Assembly: GCA_021234155.1 (NCBI GenBank)
Contig: JAJEKV010000061.1
Span: forward strand, 4,719,153 to 4,783,152
Direction: 5' to 3'
Source: Isoetes taiwanensis
Taxonomy: Eukaryota; Streptophyta; Lycopodiopsida; Isoetales; Isoetaceae
DNA: 64,000 nucleotides
A program made the translations under genes and the position numbers. Under the pieces are notes generated by a model that was not told the origin of the DNA, did no database searches, and worked only from the letters and a program-made list of their open reading frames with translations. Within the stretch, counting starts at the first letter, position 1. Every line of letters begins with the position of its first letter. Of the stretch, positions 10,690 through 22,880 are shown piece by piece.

Positions 10690-11975
10690 GGGTATGACTA
10701 ACTTCTTGCTTCAAAACAAAGTCCTCATTTCAAAATTCATTTGAAGGCTTTTGAATCAGGAGGATGATTTTTCTAGTCTACAACTTCTCAAGCAGCCTGT
10801 TACTCATTGCATCCCACTTGACAAGGCGACAGTTAAACCCCTTTTACCATGGGCACTATTTCACCCACTAAAGCCATTCTCGAATGCCTCGCCTTTTTTG
10901 TGGGGCTTGTTGGATGCATGGGCTGCTCTGCATAGGTACTATTTCAGCCATCTCCTTCCATTCATGCCATGTTGGATATGCTATGGTGATGGATACCACT
11001 ACTGCCAGATGTATCGGCAACTCCCCTCGCTGAATCAATCCATCCTTGTACACAATGACGATGGATCCAAGCAGGCATCATCTCAATCCAGAGTTGGTAT
11101 AATGACGGTTGTCTTATGTCATGGAATGAGTTGTAGCCTAAATACCTTCTGTCTAGGTGGAATATATCACTTTGGAAGAAGACATCATGGAATTTGCCAC
11201 TTCATGTGACGGCTGATGTCATGGAAGGGCCTCTTGGACTTGCAATGAGCCAATGCATAGAGGCAAGGGCTTTGTTAAGTCCGTATATCATCTTCTCTAA
11301 GCACTAAGTTCCTGCCAGTGTCAGTTAGATAGCTGCTGCAGATTGCATATGAGTATTGGTCTCGTACATGGTGCTGGATTTGGAATAAACTGCTCCATCC
11401 CAACGTATCTGTGCTTTGGTGGCAGATCATTTACATATGTTTGTGTCTTACTGCATTTCGTCATCAATGTGATCCTCAAGTCTCTTCATTGTGTCCAATC
11501 TGCCTCATAGAGGTTGAATCACTTGAATACTGCTTGTTAGCATGTTGTGAGGTTCAACTAGCCTGGACTTTGTTGCAGGGTTTGTTTCATAGTGTCTTGG
11601 AGGGCCAACACATTCTTCTAGCATCCGACATCCTACCTTGATAGGTGGCCGCCAGCTAAGAAGAAGGCATTTCATCTTGGTTCTGGTTAGCTCTTGTAGT
11701 CCACTTGGGAACAATGCAGACTTCATATTTTTCAAGGCATTTATTCTTCACCTCATGATCTTTTGTTTCATGCCCAAACCAAAATAGTAATAGCTTATAA
11801 TTGTTCTACCCTTAAGGTAGAAATCAGGGACCATATTTGAATTCACTATCTCAGGATTAATTCATATCCTTAGGCTTCTCTTGTGCGGCAAGTGCATTGT
11901 ACTACCAGATTAAGTTTTGTTTTCGTGTACTTTGCTTTTCATTAATAAAACTTTTGTCCTTCAAGAAAAAAAGAG
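10690..11975 (+). pseudogene. LINE 3' fragment with RT zinc-binding domain and poly(A)
   Basis: The frame at 11411-11641 carries CPICLIEVESLEYCLLACCE, the zf-RVT pattern C-X2-C then C at the end of plant LINE reverse transcriptases, with its His replaced by Tyr. The 3' end reads ATTAATAAAACTTTTGTCC and a short A-rich tail ending near 11975. A related tail occurs in opposite orientation near 43027-43066. The region 10690-11210 has a long open frame without recognisable motifs and may be the upstream part of the same element. Confidence 0.5.
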
Positions 11976-12330
11976 AAACATGGCTATGCTTTTTAGAATG
12001 CCGCCAATACTTCTAATGTGCTAAATGTAAGTATCACATAAGATACTAACCCATCAAATATTTATCTTAGATGGGCTAGATGTGAAAGGGTATGAAGTAA
12101 GGTTAAAGGAGGCAAAACACCTTATTGAAGCTTAGGAACAATGACATGCAGCACCTGATGCCATATTCCAAAAACTGGAAAAATTATACATAGCTTGATG
12201 TAGTTCTGCCTCTAATGCTTGATAAGACTAAAACAAGTTGTTCGAGTGCAATATGGACACTGATGAAATACAGATGCAATGAATTAGCACAGCGGGTTGT
12301 TGGCACTCACGAACAAGCATTAGTGAAGAC
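11976..12330. other. No recognised feature
   Basis: AT-rich sequence between a LINE tail and a microsatellite; nothing could be supported. Confidence 0.5.
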
Positions 12331-12543
<213 letters not shown>

Positions 12544-13629
12544 GAAGAAAGAAAGAAGAAATAAGAAAGAAGGGAGAGGCAAATTAGATGAGCATTATTT
12601 TTGCTGACTAGCTGTAGGAACAGTTGCGTAGTTCAAGTTTGTCGTAAGTATGAATTTGAGAAGAAAGATAAGCATCTCAAGGAGCTAGCTGACGCCATGG
12701 AATTGGATTGATCTGATATAATGGGTTATTCGGAAATAGAGTATGGCTAGAGAACTTGATATTGGACCAAAACTGGTTGATAATCCCTGAATGAAATTTA
12801 GAATAGCTAAAGAAAATCGTCCTTGAAATTCTGGTGAAGGAATTTTGAATTACCAAATATATCTCTACATATGTAATCCATTGTCATTTTTCACTTTTAT
12901 TTTTGTTCCTTTCTAATTTTTCCATGCCACAATCCCTTTTAATGTTTACATGCCACGTATTTTTGCGGACAATCTTCATGGATAAAGCTCGACGCTTGGC
13001 AAATGCAGTCTCCTATGCTGAATATAGTTTCTTATTGTCGTTGGATTAATAATGACGTGATCGGCTGCCATAGTCGAGCCAGATTAGAACTTTTAGGCAC
13101 GATCAACATGGAAAAAAACACCATTCTTTTCTTTTTCTATGGGCCTCTGTATCTACCTAATTGTTTTACTCGAATCGAATCATCATACATCCCATATTAA
13201 ATTACAAGCAAAAATTGATAGCATTGAGGTGTCGTTCCTCCTAAAAATGCTCTTATTCTTTTGTTGACTGTAAGAGAAATGGGCAGATGGGGCTTTGCCC
13301 CCAAATTTTGTAGAATCATTTGCATTGCATTTATGTCCAAATGTGTTCAAGCTCGAGGAAAAGAAAATGCTAGAAAAAGGCCAATATAGTTCTGTCGTTA
13401 TTCTGTGCTAAAACAATTCCTGGGTTTCGAGGATATGTTTTGTAGATATGCTCTGCTCTGTTTTGGCTTCAGTTTCCGAATTCTCTTTTGCCTACCATCT
13501 TCGCAGCATCGTCACAGATCGACAGAAAGCCACATAATCAAAGCCCACAAGCCAAATTTCAAAGGCTTTTGTTGGAGAATAAGGAGCCAGCGACGCCTTA
13601 ATCTATGCAGTGGCTGAAGCATCCAATTT
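12544..13629. other. No recognised gene
   Basis: AT-rich stretch with only short open frames (for example 13003-13200 and 13405-13617), none resembling a known family. Confidence 0.5.
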
Positions 13630-13771
13630 TAGTCACCTTTTATCATGCCATAGATAAAAGCCTTAAATTAGGGAAGATTTAATTTGCAGTTCTTTTATAT
13701 TAAGACAGAGAGAAAAACGTAATACAATTCAGTCAATTGTGTTGCATATCTGAAGCGAATGTTATTCTTCA
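13630..13771 (+). repeat. Partial 5' LTR of a Copia element
   Basis: The sequence ends ...TTCTTCA directly before the primer binding site at 13772. Its first 50 bp are inverted relative to 10142-10190. The left end of the LTR could not be placed. Confidence 0.55.
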
Positions 13772-15010
13772 TGGTATCAGAGCCGACTCTCTAAGAGAAA
13801 TAGGGAGAAAGGACTTGTGGACTCTTGGAAAGAGGCTTTAAGAATATGGAATCAAACAGGAAACATCTATTCCTTATAAACATGCACAAAAATAGTATCC
13901 TTAAGAGAATTATAAGAACCGTGAGAGAATATGCTAAGTCTTTGCTGCAGTCAAATGGAATTTTGCAAAATTTCTGGGCAGAAGAAGTAAACATGGCAGT
14001 TTATCTCATAAACGGTTACCTTAGTAAGGCTTTAAATGGACAAGTTTTAGACGTTGCGTGGTCAGGTCGCAAACCGTCGGTCCAGAAGCTTCGAATCTTT
14101 GGCTGTGCAGCTTATATTTACCTTGTCAAAGAAGAGCGAAAAGGGGGCAAATTGGGCAACAATAGTATCAAGTACATGTTCTTGGGATATTGGAGAGTAG
14201 TAAAGGCTTCAAGCTTTATAACCCTGCTACCAGAAAAGTTCTTAACAGAAGGAGCATGCCATTTGATGAATCTGATTTTAGCATTAGACAAGGCGTCTCC
14301 TCCTCAGTCGTTCTAGCAATTAATAACAGTAAGGCTAGCTCTTGGAGTTCTTCCAGCAGTAGTGATGATGAAAGTAGTGATGATGACGACAGTGATAAAG
14401 ATACTTCTGCAACTCCTGATCAGATTCTCCATGATGAGGATGATGCAACCATTAGTAATGGCGATAACTCTGATGGTTCAGATATTCTCCCACAAGAGAA
14501 TCTTCCTGCATCTCACCCACGCCGCACCTGGAAATCAACTGAACGCAACCTGCAAACGTATGCCTTACATTCTGTTGCTACAATTAATGAATCTTCATAT
14601 TTTCAGGATGACATAAAAGGATCTCATTCTTCCAAATGGAAGGTTGCTATGACGGAAGAATATCAATCTTTGATTGATAACCATACATGAGATCTAGTTG
14701 ATTTGCCTCACGGCCGCAAAATTATCAACTACAAATGTGATATTCCATATCAAATATAATCAACACAATCAAATCGAGCACTATAAGGCCAGATTAGTTG
14801 CTCTTGGCTTCAGCCAAGTGCCAGATGTTGATTTTAAAGATATTTTTTCTCATGTGTCAATTCACACCATTCTTGCACTTGTTGCAGCAGAAAATATGGA
14901 AGTCCATCACATGGACGTTAAAACTGCATTCTTGTAAAGCGATTTAGTTAAGGAAGTATACATGCAACTCCAAGGATTTGAGAATAAGCATGCACCTGCC
15001 CAACTTCGCA
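13772..15010 (+). pseudogene. Internally deleted Copia retrotransposon (integrase and RT remnants)
   Basis: The element starts with TGGTATCAGAGC (13772-13783), the initiator tRNA-Met primer binding site. Gag and protease are missing: sequence passes almost directly into an integrase C-terminal part (VREYAKSLLQSNGILQNFWA, then KLRIFGCAAYIYL) at about 13825-14220. A Ser/Asp-rich linker (14330-14500) follows, then the start of RT: WKVAMTEEYQSLIDNHT-stop-DLVDLP and LVALGFSQVPDVDF, VHHMDVKTAFL. The stop replaces the usual Trp of NTWDLV. Coding fades near 15010 after EVYMQLQGFE. Several stops and frame changes; inactive. Confidence 0.85.
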
Positions 15011-15679
15011 AGTTTATAAGACCTTTCCAATGCTTTAAACTTTAATACAATTTGATGCCTTGAAGAGAAATAATATGAAAAGATGTGCACTGCAAGAAAA
15101 CCTAATATTCTCCAGCCGAAAAGCCCCTGAATTAGATATGTAAATAGATTCAAATTTGACCAAATCACATGTCAACAAGAAACCTCTCAACGCTTTTGAT
15201 TTACCAAAATTCCAACTCTGAAATCATGAGTGATAGAAAGCGTGTAAGAGCCATAAAGAGTTGTCTGCAAAATGCTAATTCAAAGTTTAATAAAGTCTTA
15301 ATCATTATCTTTTTTAAAACTGTCATAAAGGGCCCCCATGACTTTAAGAAAGAGAAAGATTTGCTAAAAGAAAGCCTTGCTCCAACCCCTTTTTAAACAA
15401 AAACTGGGTTGCATTCTTCATGATTACAATTGAGGAATTTGAATTCTGGAGAATGGGACAGAAATGGCTTAGGAAATTGACTTTAAATTTAAATTTTTTT
15501 ATCATCCACGAAGACCAACAGCTCTATGGAACCCAATACAAAAAAGAGCACAAGAAGCTCATTATTACGCAGAATTACAAAACCTTGTCTCGAAGGATTT
15601 TCGAGGGAGAAACGTTAACATCAATAAATCACTCTCATGAATATCAACATATAATGTATTGAAGGCAGACATGGCTGGG
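15011..15679. other. No recognised feature
   Basis: AT-rich DNA with short open frames at 15169-15396 and 15420-15662 that match nothing I know. It separates a Copia remnant from a LINE remnant. Confidence 0.45.
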
Positions 15680-16418
15680 CTCATCAGTCAAGAACCTTCA
15701 GGATATAAGATGCTAGTCTTGTCATCATCTGCTAAAAGATCCACATCATTTGCATATACCAATTGCCTAATCATATGATGAGCAATCCGGACCTCTCCAC
15801 CTCCATACTAAGCAAGCCAATCCTCAAGATGATCAACGTATAGTCCAAACAGTATGGGAAAGATGAACACCCTTGGTGTACTTCCACATACTGCTGATAG
15901 ACTAGTTCAGCGATGGCAATCGAGCTAGGACTATTTTATACAATCTATAGATAGCACTTTGTAACTCCTGGGGGACATCTAATTGTGACAATCTCCCCCA
16001 TAGCTCCTCTCTAGGAACTGTGTCGAAGGCCTTTTTTCATTCCGCCACAAGATACACAATGTGAAAATATGGCATTGGTAGAGCGCTTGGGTCTAAAAGT
16101 TGCCTAGCCACCCCTGATTCATCTACCCATGGAGTCAATTATGGTTTGAGAATCTCAGCAAACAAGTTTGTCAGAAAGGGATTGACCACATCTTTGTGCG
16201 ATCATTGGCAGGGCAATACCAGTCGTCAGTCTTACAGATTAGAACAATTAGTATTTACAGTCGATTGTGAAGGAAAGTCTTCTTGGAGGGCCCTATTGAA
16301 CATACTAATCAATATTATATCAATCTAATGTCCATCCAATTTCAATACTTCTTCTTGCATGTCCTCGACATCCTCCTCCGTGATAGTCAATGCAGGACTT
16401 GACTATCTTGACACGACA
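15680..16418 (-). pseudogene. LINE reverse transcriptase fragment, lower half
   Basis: Read on the minus strand, 16400-16320 gives LTITEEDVEDMQEEVLKLDG, the linker just ahead of a LINE RT. About 16050-15930 gives KKAFDTVPREELWGRLSQLD, RT motif A. Near 15770-15730 is LVYANDVDLLADD, where the catalytic YADD has become YAND. Frameshifts and stops occur throughout. The upper half of the same element is at 18844-19150; the two are separated by a plus-strand LINE insertion. Confidence 0.75.
16401..16418. repeat. Left target-site duplication of the nested LINE
   Basis: GACTATCTTGACACGACA. The same 18 bases occur at 18826-18843, directly after the poly(A) of the inserted LINE. Confidence 0.92.
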
Positions 16419-18825
16419 AGGATCATGAGAGATGCAGCTCTAAATTCTTTTTCATAAAAGCCAAGGGAAGAACTAAAAGGAATCAGATCCTGGAGGTTAA
16501 AGTTGATGAAGTTGTTATTTCAGAAGAGGAGAAAGTTAAAAAAGCTGCTGCTTCCCAATTTACCAATATTATGGGAACAAATTAAGATAGCAACTTTCAC
16601 ATTATGGATGGTTTCATTAATCTCCAGGCTAAAGTTAGTAATGAGGATAATGCAATAATTGATATAGCAAGCTTGAAGAGGCTAAAGATACTAATTTGAT
16701 TCAAGGACTCTCTCTTCCTGAAAATGGTGAGATAGACCAAATTCTGAATGGTCACTTTGCAGATCACACTTTTCTGTTGGTATCCATGGACCCTCAATCC
16801 ATCACCAATACTCGGGACATTCTTGAAGAATTCAGGGAGGCTTGTAATGCAAAGTCAATCCCATCAAATCCAAAGTCTTGGCCAGGGACCAGGTAAAAGG
16901 AGGGCATACAGCTGCCCTCCTTGGCTGTAAGTATGATCTCCCCATTTGTAGTTCTAAGATTCTTGGGATCCCTTAGTCCCTCTGATATTTGGGAAGGCAT
17001 CATTGATAAGTTTCAGAGGAAGGTGGATAGACTTAACTCAAAATACTTTAGGGCTATAATTGCCAATTTTGTTATCACCTCTCATGTGTACCAGTCTTTA
17101 GTGATTCTCGTCCCCAAGAAGGTATCCTCCAAGCTTCAGAGCATTATAGGCAGATTCATATCATATGGGTAGAATAGGAGGTGTTGGACTCTGGTACCTA
17201 TGAAGGAGTGTCGTAAAATGAAGAAACATGGAGGCCTAGGAGTTATCAATATTGAATTGCAGGGCATTGCCCTTACTGCTAAGTATTTTTACAAGGCTGC
17301 CTACAATTAAATCAAGCACCTGGTCTCCATCATCACCAGGCATTATATTGGCAAATCTCATCCCTTTGGATGGAGATAACATAAGATGAATCTTCCCCAC
17401 TCCATTTATTTCCCCTTCACCATTCCTAATTCCACCCCTGGCATCCTCAAGAAGTGGATCAAGGCTTGGATTTAGGTTAAAGAAATGTATACATAGAAGG
17501 AGGGGCTCTCCAGGGATCAATCTATCTTTTGGAATTCTGCTCTCATTATTAATGGCCCCAATCTCTGTTTAGCTTGTCATTTTCCAGATCAAGCGACACT
17601 TTGGAGCTCGAAGGGGATCCAACTCATCCAAATATGTTTGATGATCATGTGATCATACCTTTTCAGAGATCTGCCCTTGCTGATGAAGGAGAGGACTGTC
17701 ATTTCCTCTATAACAATATTTGTACAACCTTTACTTATGGGATATGGTCAAATGAGGATATCAGCTAGAATCACAATGGAATGGAGGGCTTCACAGTCAG
17801 GAAGGCATATAAATTTCTGATGAGAGACAAACATGTCCCTATTCATGACAAATGGCAGACAGAAGCTGACAGATGCATAAGGAATCTCACTTTTATGCGG
17901 GCTAGCCCTATTTATCCGAAGATTAAGTCCTGTATGTAGCAGTTATGGCACCATGCTTTGGCTACTAAAAAAAAGCACTACAGGATGCAGATGGCGGAAT
18001 CAGATGTCTGTATAAGATGCATGGAGAATATGGAGGATGAGGATCACTTATTTAGAATATGTTTATGGCCTGAATGGGTCCTCGAGCTTGCCTCTAACTA
18101 TTTGGATATGATATTCTCTCCTTGAACTCCCTAGACTTTTTTCTACCTGACAATCCCGTTGATTGGAGGGTGTATATTCTTTTGTGGAGGATTTGGAAGG
18201 GTCGTAATAATTTCATATTCAACTATGAAATTACTCACCCGGAAGCAGTGATCAAGCAAATCATATATAATATTGACTGGATCAATGAAGTTATTAGTTA
18301 AAATGGATTGTTACTCATTGTTTGGTTGTTACAGGTATTAATATTATGCTGGTCCGGAGCATGAAGTGGAAACGGATTGACCTTTGTGCTAATCAGGAAT
18401 GGCTCAAAGTGTTTGGTTCTCCAAATGTTTATCGCCATAACCAACCATGTGTGTGCAACTGCTGTTGCGGCCAAAATGCCGATGTTCGAAGAGCCCTTCT
18501 GTGTGCGGCTAAGGATAACAAAGGAAAATTTAATATGGCCATGGCAGAGTCGTGCATGTGCATGTTCTGTACACTCAGCATTATGGTACGAGGAAGAGGA
18601 CGGAAGGACAGGAGCTTCAACCTTAGATCTCCCTTCTAATTGGTCCCTTTTTTGTTCTCCTAGCTATCAGTCCTGTGGTATCTCAAAAATTCTCTGTATC
18701 AGAAGGTCCTACGTGATAACCCCTTACACCCTTTTTTATGATGGGTTATACTCCCCTATAAAATGCATTTTTGTACTTTAAGACTTTTATAAATATATAA
18801 ACGGCCTTCAATAAAAAAAAAAAAA
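16419..18825 (+). mobile_element. 5'-truncated, internally deleted L1-type LINE with poly(A)
   Basis: The insertion is bounded by an 18-bp target duplication and ends with an A tract (about 18813-18825). It begins inside the endonuclease-RT linker (SSKFFFIKAKGRTKRNQIL). The RT core between about 16685 and 16700 is deleted. FADHTFLLVSMDPQS (about 16755-16800) stands where F/YADD is expected, followed by the thumb and connection (LGCKYDLPICSSKILGIP, DIWEGIIDKFQRKVDRLNSK). A zf-RVT region (CIRCMENMEDEDHLFRIC) lies at about 18010-18060. Stops throughout. The reading direction, poly(A) and TSD agree. It sits inside the opposite-strand LINE described at 15680-16418 and 18844-19150. Confidence 0.9.
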
Positions 18826-18843
18826 GACTATCTTGACACGACA

Positions 18844-19150
18844 CTTGGGATCATGTGAGGATCATATAGCTAAATCAAGTATTGCGCCCATTACTATAAG
18901 GAGATCTTGCAAAAAGGCTGCATGGGTCTATGTATTACTTGCTACCAAAATATCTTAGGATGGTATGCAAGGAGAAAAACATGTCCTATTGAGCTACGCT
19001 ATATATTCTGCCTGCTTCCCCTTGAAAAAAGCCATATATTGTTTGATGGTTTACACACGAAAAGCAGAGTCACGCACTAGCCTAAGATGTCATTTAAGCC
19101 CTTTACATTGATCATCAAACCATGCATTTTGAGGAAAGTATGATGTGTAT
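18844..19150 (-). pseudogene. LINE endonuclease-RT linker fragment, upper half
   Basis: Minus-strand translation gives QNAWFDDQCKGLK, a stop, then HLRLVRDSAFRV and TIKQYMAFFKGKQAEYIA. This is the Trp-Phe-Asp-x-x-Cys linker found before LINE RT domains. Continuing across the 18-bp duplication it joins the element at 15680-16418. The start of the element beyond 19150 could not be followed. Confidence 0.65.
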
Positions 19151-19509
19151 GAAGCTCTCTGATTCGTCTTCTTTCAAAATATCGCTCTGCTAGAACCAAT
19201 AGAAATTAGTGTTGTCCTCCATTTATAGTCAAGGAGGGCCTTTTCATAAAGCCTTATGACTATTCTGACTACTCAAATGTGCCTTAATTGCATCTTTATG
19301 TAGCCAGAATAGCTATAAACCTTTTCTGGCAAGGTTAAATTATGTAATTCTCTACGATAAATGGCCTTGGGGGCGAGTGATAGAAAAGGTATTGGTGCAC
19401 TCTGTAGGTTCCCCGATAATTACATGTCGTGGTGGGTTGTTAAGCATGTACTGGCTTAACAGCTTGCAGTCGTTGGGGATGTTGATGTGAAACCAATAAA
19501 GCCCGAAAG

Positions 19510-20260
19510 TTCATATAGTCTGGAATAGAAGGAGCTTTTGCTGGTGTTTACAAAGGATGGACGAAATTTGGCACTGAATTAGCTGTCAAATTAATCAGGG
19601 CCACACTTGAAGTTAGAGATTTCGAGTGCAAGATGCTAGTTATTTATCATTAGAACCTTGTTGATTTTATTAACATGATTCTGGTGTATAAATTTATGGT
19701 GAAATGGTTCACTAGACAGATGGATCTAATAATTCTAACCCAGATACGCTATTGAGTTGAGAAAAGATGTTCAAAATCATTACAGATGTTGCATTTGGGT
19801 TGTCTCATCTACATAAACAGTGTGGAAACATTGTTTTATTGCGGGTCTACCTGAAGTCGAAAACGAGAATACAAAATACGAGGTTGCACGCCTTTTCTCA
19901 ACGCGGGTGATCTGAAGCCTCGGAATATATTATTGGATGAAAATTCAGCCTCAGGGTTGCAGATTTAAGACTTGACATAAATTAGTCTATGACCAAAAAG
20001 CCCTTTGGAATTTGGCCCAAATGACAAAATGGAGGTTTACAGCATTCGAGTTATAATGCTATGATAGGAAGAGGCATTTTAGGTCTAGCATGTGCAACAC
20101 TTGCAGAAGCTATTACAACCCTTAGAGGGAAAGCATTTTTCCTTTTGAATTTCTTACAGATTGGTAAGAGGGTGATTCTGGTTGTTTTTCTTTGCCTTTT
20201 ACAAATTAAACTGAACCTCTTGCGATCTCCCATGTTCCACACATGCAAGAACGGGGAATA
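19510..20260 (+). pseudogene. Receptor-like protein kinase pseudogene with a LINE patch
   Basis: Kinase pieces in order: GAFAGVYKGWTKFGTELAVKLI (G-loop and the Lys of VAIK), DVAFGLSHLHKQCGNIV (helix E), then GDLKPRNILLDENSASG (catalytic loop, where plant receptor-like kinases have H-x-D-L-K-P-x-N), followed by PLEFGPNDKMEVYSIRVIML (activation segment and helix F). Between CGNIVLL and GDLKPRN lies a foreign patch at about 19845-19903, reading LPEVENENTKYEVARLFS. It matches ORF1 of the LINE at 54.8-55.6 kb. Stops and frameshifts throughout; the region before the G-loop is lost. Confidence 0.7.
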
Positions 20261-21998
20261 ATACCCATTTACGCCTCTGTTTTACACAAGTAACAACTCT
20301 CAAGGACGTCTTGCGTCCAAGTGTTCAGGGCATGGTGGCATTTGTTCTTCCAAATCCTTGAGTTTAGACCTTTTGCAATTTCACCTCCCATAGAAGTTCC
20401 AGAGAGATATAAAACCTTTAATGGCCTGGGTGCCCATGCTTTGCAAGAAAGTTGCTTGGGAAAAAAAAATCTTTAAGCTTAAGAATCTCTATTCCTTGTG
20501 CCAACAACTAGTTTATGCTAATTACTGAAAGATACCCATTTAGAATGTCACCCACAAAGGAGATTCCCACATATGGCAGCAATCCAAGGTTTTGCTACCA
20601 CCAAGGTCCCGTGTGACCAGCAAACCAAAGATGGGTTCGAATGTTTTGTGGCAAGGTCTCATGCGACCAACAAACCAAAGATGGGTTTCGAATGTTTTCT
20701 GGTTCATGGAGGTTTTGGATTTCTGTGCAACCAAGAAGGGGTCAGACAACCATAGGGGTAAAGAAGGGGTCGTATTGCCATAGCTACCCCTAACGCTTAA
20801 GCCCTTCACTCAAGCCAAATAATGTGGTTTGCCTTTCAATTTGGGCGCTCCAAATGGCACATCTAGTTGCGTCAAATAATATATTCCATCAACCCACCTC
20901 TCAAGGTATGCCCTTGAGGCAATTCAAAAAAAGAACATACAAGAGTATCTTATCTAAGACAAAATGCTTTGCAAAAAGCTATGGAGTAAATTAAGATGAC
21001 GACAACATAGCACATGGATGGATAATCCCAAGAAGACGAGCACAGCAAGATGGGATGGGCTATACCCTAGTGGCAAAGTGGACATCTGGTATGTTGGGTG
21101 GCTAACGTAGCCTCCAATACAACATGCACAACAACATTGATTTTGGGGTGGATGAAATTCTGGGGTCTTTGAAGGCACCGACCAAAAAAATGTTTAAATA
21201 CTGGCAGAAGGAATGGAGAAGGCCACCAACCATAGTCATGTGCCAAATTGGTGAGGTGAGGGGGGCTGCTCCCAAATCATTCATCTGCACCAGCCTGTAA
21301 GCTCAGACACAAAAAGGCCGTTTATTCAAGCAAACGTGTGGGGACATTATTATTACCCCAAGATACGCTCAGAGCTAAGATCGTATAAACCGCAGCCTTA
21401 AATACCGCCACGTATTCCGGCAGCCGGAAAAACTCCCGGCATGTCACAGCTGTTGCAGGAAGTGTCCAGAACACGGCTGGCACATCATTTTTGACCACAG
21501 GCCAAAGATGCTGCAGCGGCTGCACCATTTTTCTGTCCACTCATTCATTTGCTTGTTATTTTTTTTGGACCAGACAAAACAAAATGTGAGCACGCTCGCC
21601 CACATCCCAGCACTCATTTCCACAGTGACCAACCAACAACAGTGTGAAAGTAACCAAAAACCAACCCTTTAGCCTAAATATCCCGTTTCCCTTTTTTTTT
21701 CGTGTAATCCTTTTTCATTTCCTTTGTTCTTGCCAATCCGGCACATCATGTACAAACACTGGCAGGAAATTCTGATCCTGCCTTGTGGCTTATGCAGCCA
21801 AATAATCACTCAAAGTACACAAATAGAGATGAAAATTTTCATTATAAATCTGCTGCGCCATAGCTGGAGCTCAAACAGTGCAGCAGTTTAGATAATGACA
21901 ATATCCGTTATGCGTTGAATAATCTGCTAGAAAGCCGCTAGTAAAAATGATCTGTTTCTCCAGGAAACCATTGCCGTAATGGATGGATTGTGTTTGAT
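20261..21998. other. No gene; 50-bp tandem duplication and 3' flank of the ERF gene
   Basis: A 50-bp imperfect tandem repeat lies at 20602-20651 and 20652-20701. The remainder has no supportable coding. The last few hundred bases before 21999 probably include the 3' UTR of the minus-strand ERF gene, but no clear poly(A) signal stood out. Confidence 0.5.
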
Positions 21999-22880
21999 TC
22001 AGAGACCACATTCTTGTTCTGAAGGAAGTTGATTGAGATCAAGGAAAAGCCGAGGCCGGTTGGCCGGAGTTTGCTTTACCGCAACAGTCTGCGCAATTTC
22101 TGTATCTATGACAGACGAAGAAGAATCACAATCACTCTGCTCATTCGGGCCTTGAGAAATTTGTATTCCAATCTTATCAGAAACAACATTCTTTGCTTGC
22201 CAATCCCTTCCTAACTCCACATTCTGATTTGAAACAATCTGATTCTGTGCCGCCGCAACAGGAGGGCTTTTATTCGCAACCTTAGCCCTCTTATTATCCA
22301 CTTCCGACTGAAACAGAGGCCTTTTTGTATGCAAAGAAACAGAAGAAAGAACCTCAAATGGAACATTAGGGCAAGGCTTAAATCCTCCACCGGAACTAGG
22401 ATCTTCCACCACCGAAAATTCCTGATTATTATTATTATTACTAGAAACATTCAAATCAATACCTCTGTTTTCCATAAGTCTGCAAGTGTACAAATCTCTC
22501 CAAGGATAATCCATAGCCGAAGAACCAAGACTAACAGAGTTCCCCATACAGCGATTCATATTAACCGGACTACTCCAAGATTCAACAGTACTACTCTGAC
22601 TAGTACTCTGATCATCACAAAAGTTAAAGAAATTCAATTTAGCACGGGGACCTTTAAGAGCACGAGCTGCATTATCGTAAGCGCGAGCGGCTTCTTCAGC
22701 GGTATCGAAGGTACCAAGCCAGACACGAGTTTTCTTCCAGGGGTCACGAATCTCGGCAGCGAATCGGCCCCAAGGGCGTTTTCTGACGCCGCGGTAGTGG
22801 GGCTCTTTGATTGCAGGGGCGGAGGGGGGGACGGAAGGCTTGGTCTTGGAGCGGGAGGAAGAAATTTGGGCGGTCGCCAT
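21999..22880 (-). CDS. AP2/ERF transcription factor, group VIII repressor type with EAR motif
   Basis: Intronless gene for a 293-residue nuclear DNA-binding protein. Residues about 27-84 form one AP2 domain: [20 protein letters not shown], then [19 protein letters not shown] and [11 protein letters not shown]. The Ala and Asp of AAEIRD are the residues that mark ERF rather than DREB proteins, so GCC-box binding is expected. The C-terminus (280-287, LDLNQLPS) is an EAR motif of the DLNxxP type, which in ERF3/ERF4/ERF7 relatives recruits TOPLESS or SAP18 corepressors. Together these indicate a group VIII repressor acting in ethylene, ABA or stress responses; the exact input is not readable here. 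I chose the Met at 22880 because the frame is open upstream to 23078 only through low-complexity, GC-rich sequence unlike ERF proteins, while [12 protein letters not shown] is a usual ERF start. The middle of the protein (85-270) is Ser/Asn-rich. No lesions. Confidence 0.93.
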   Translation of the reverse strand: MATAQISSSRSKTKPSVPPSAPAIKEPHYRGVRKRPWGRFAAEIRDPWKKTRVWLGTFDTAEEAARAYDNAARALKGPRAKLNFFNFCDDQSTSQSSTVESWSSPVNMNRCMGNSVSLGSSAMDYPWRDLYTCRLMENRGIDLNVSSNNNNNQEFSVVEDPSSGGGFKPCPNVPFEVLSSVSLHTKRPLFQSEVDNKRAKVANKSPPVAAAQNQIVSNQNVELGRDWQAKNVVSDKIGIQISQGPNEQSDCDSSSSVIDTEIAQTVAVKQTPANRPRLFLDLNQLPSEQECGL

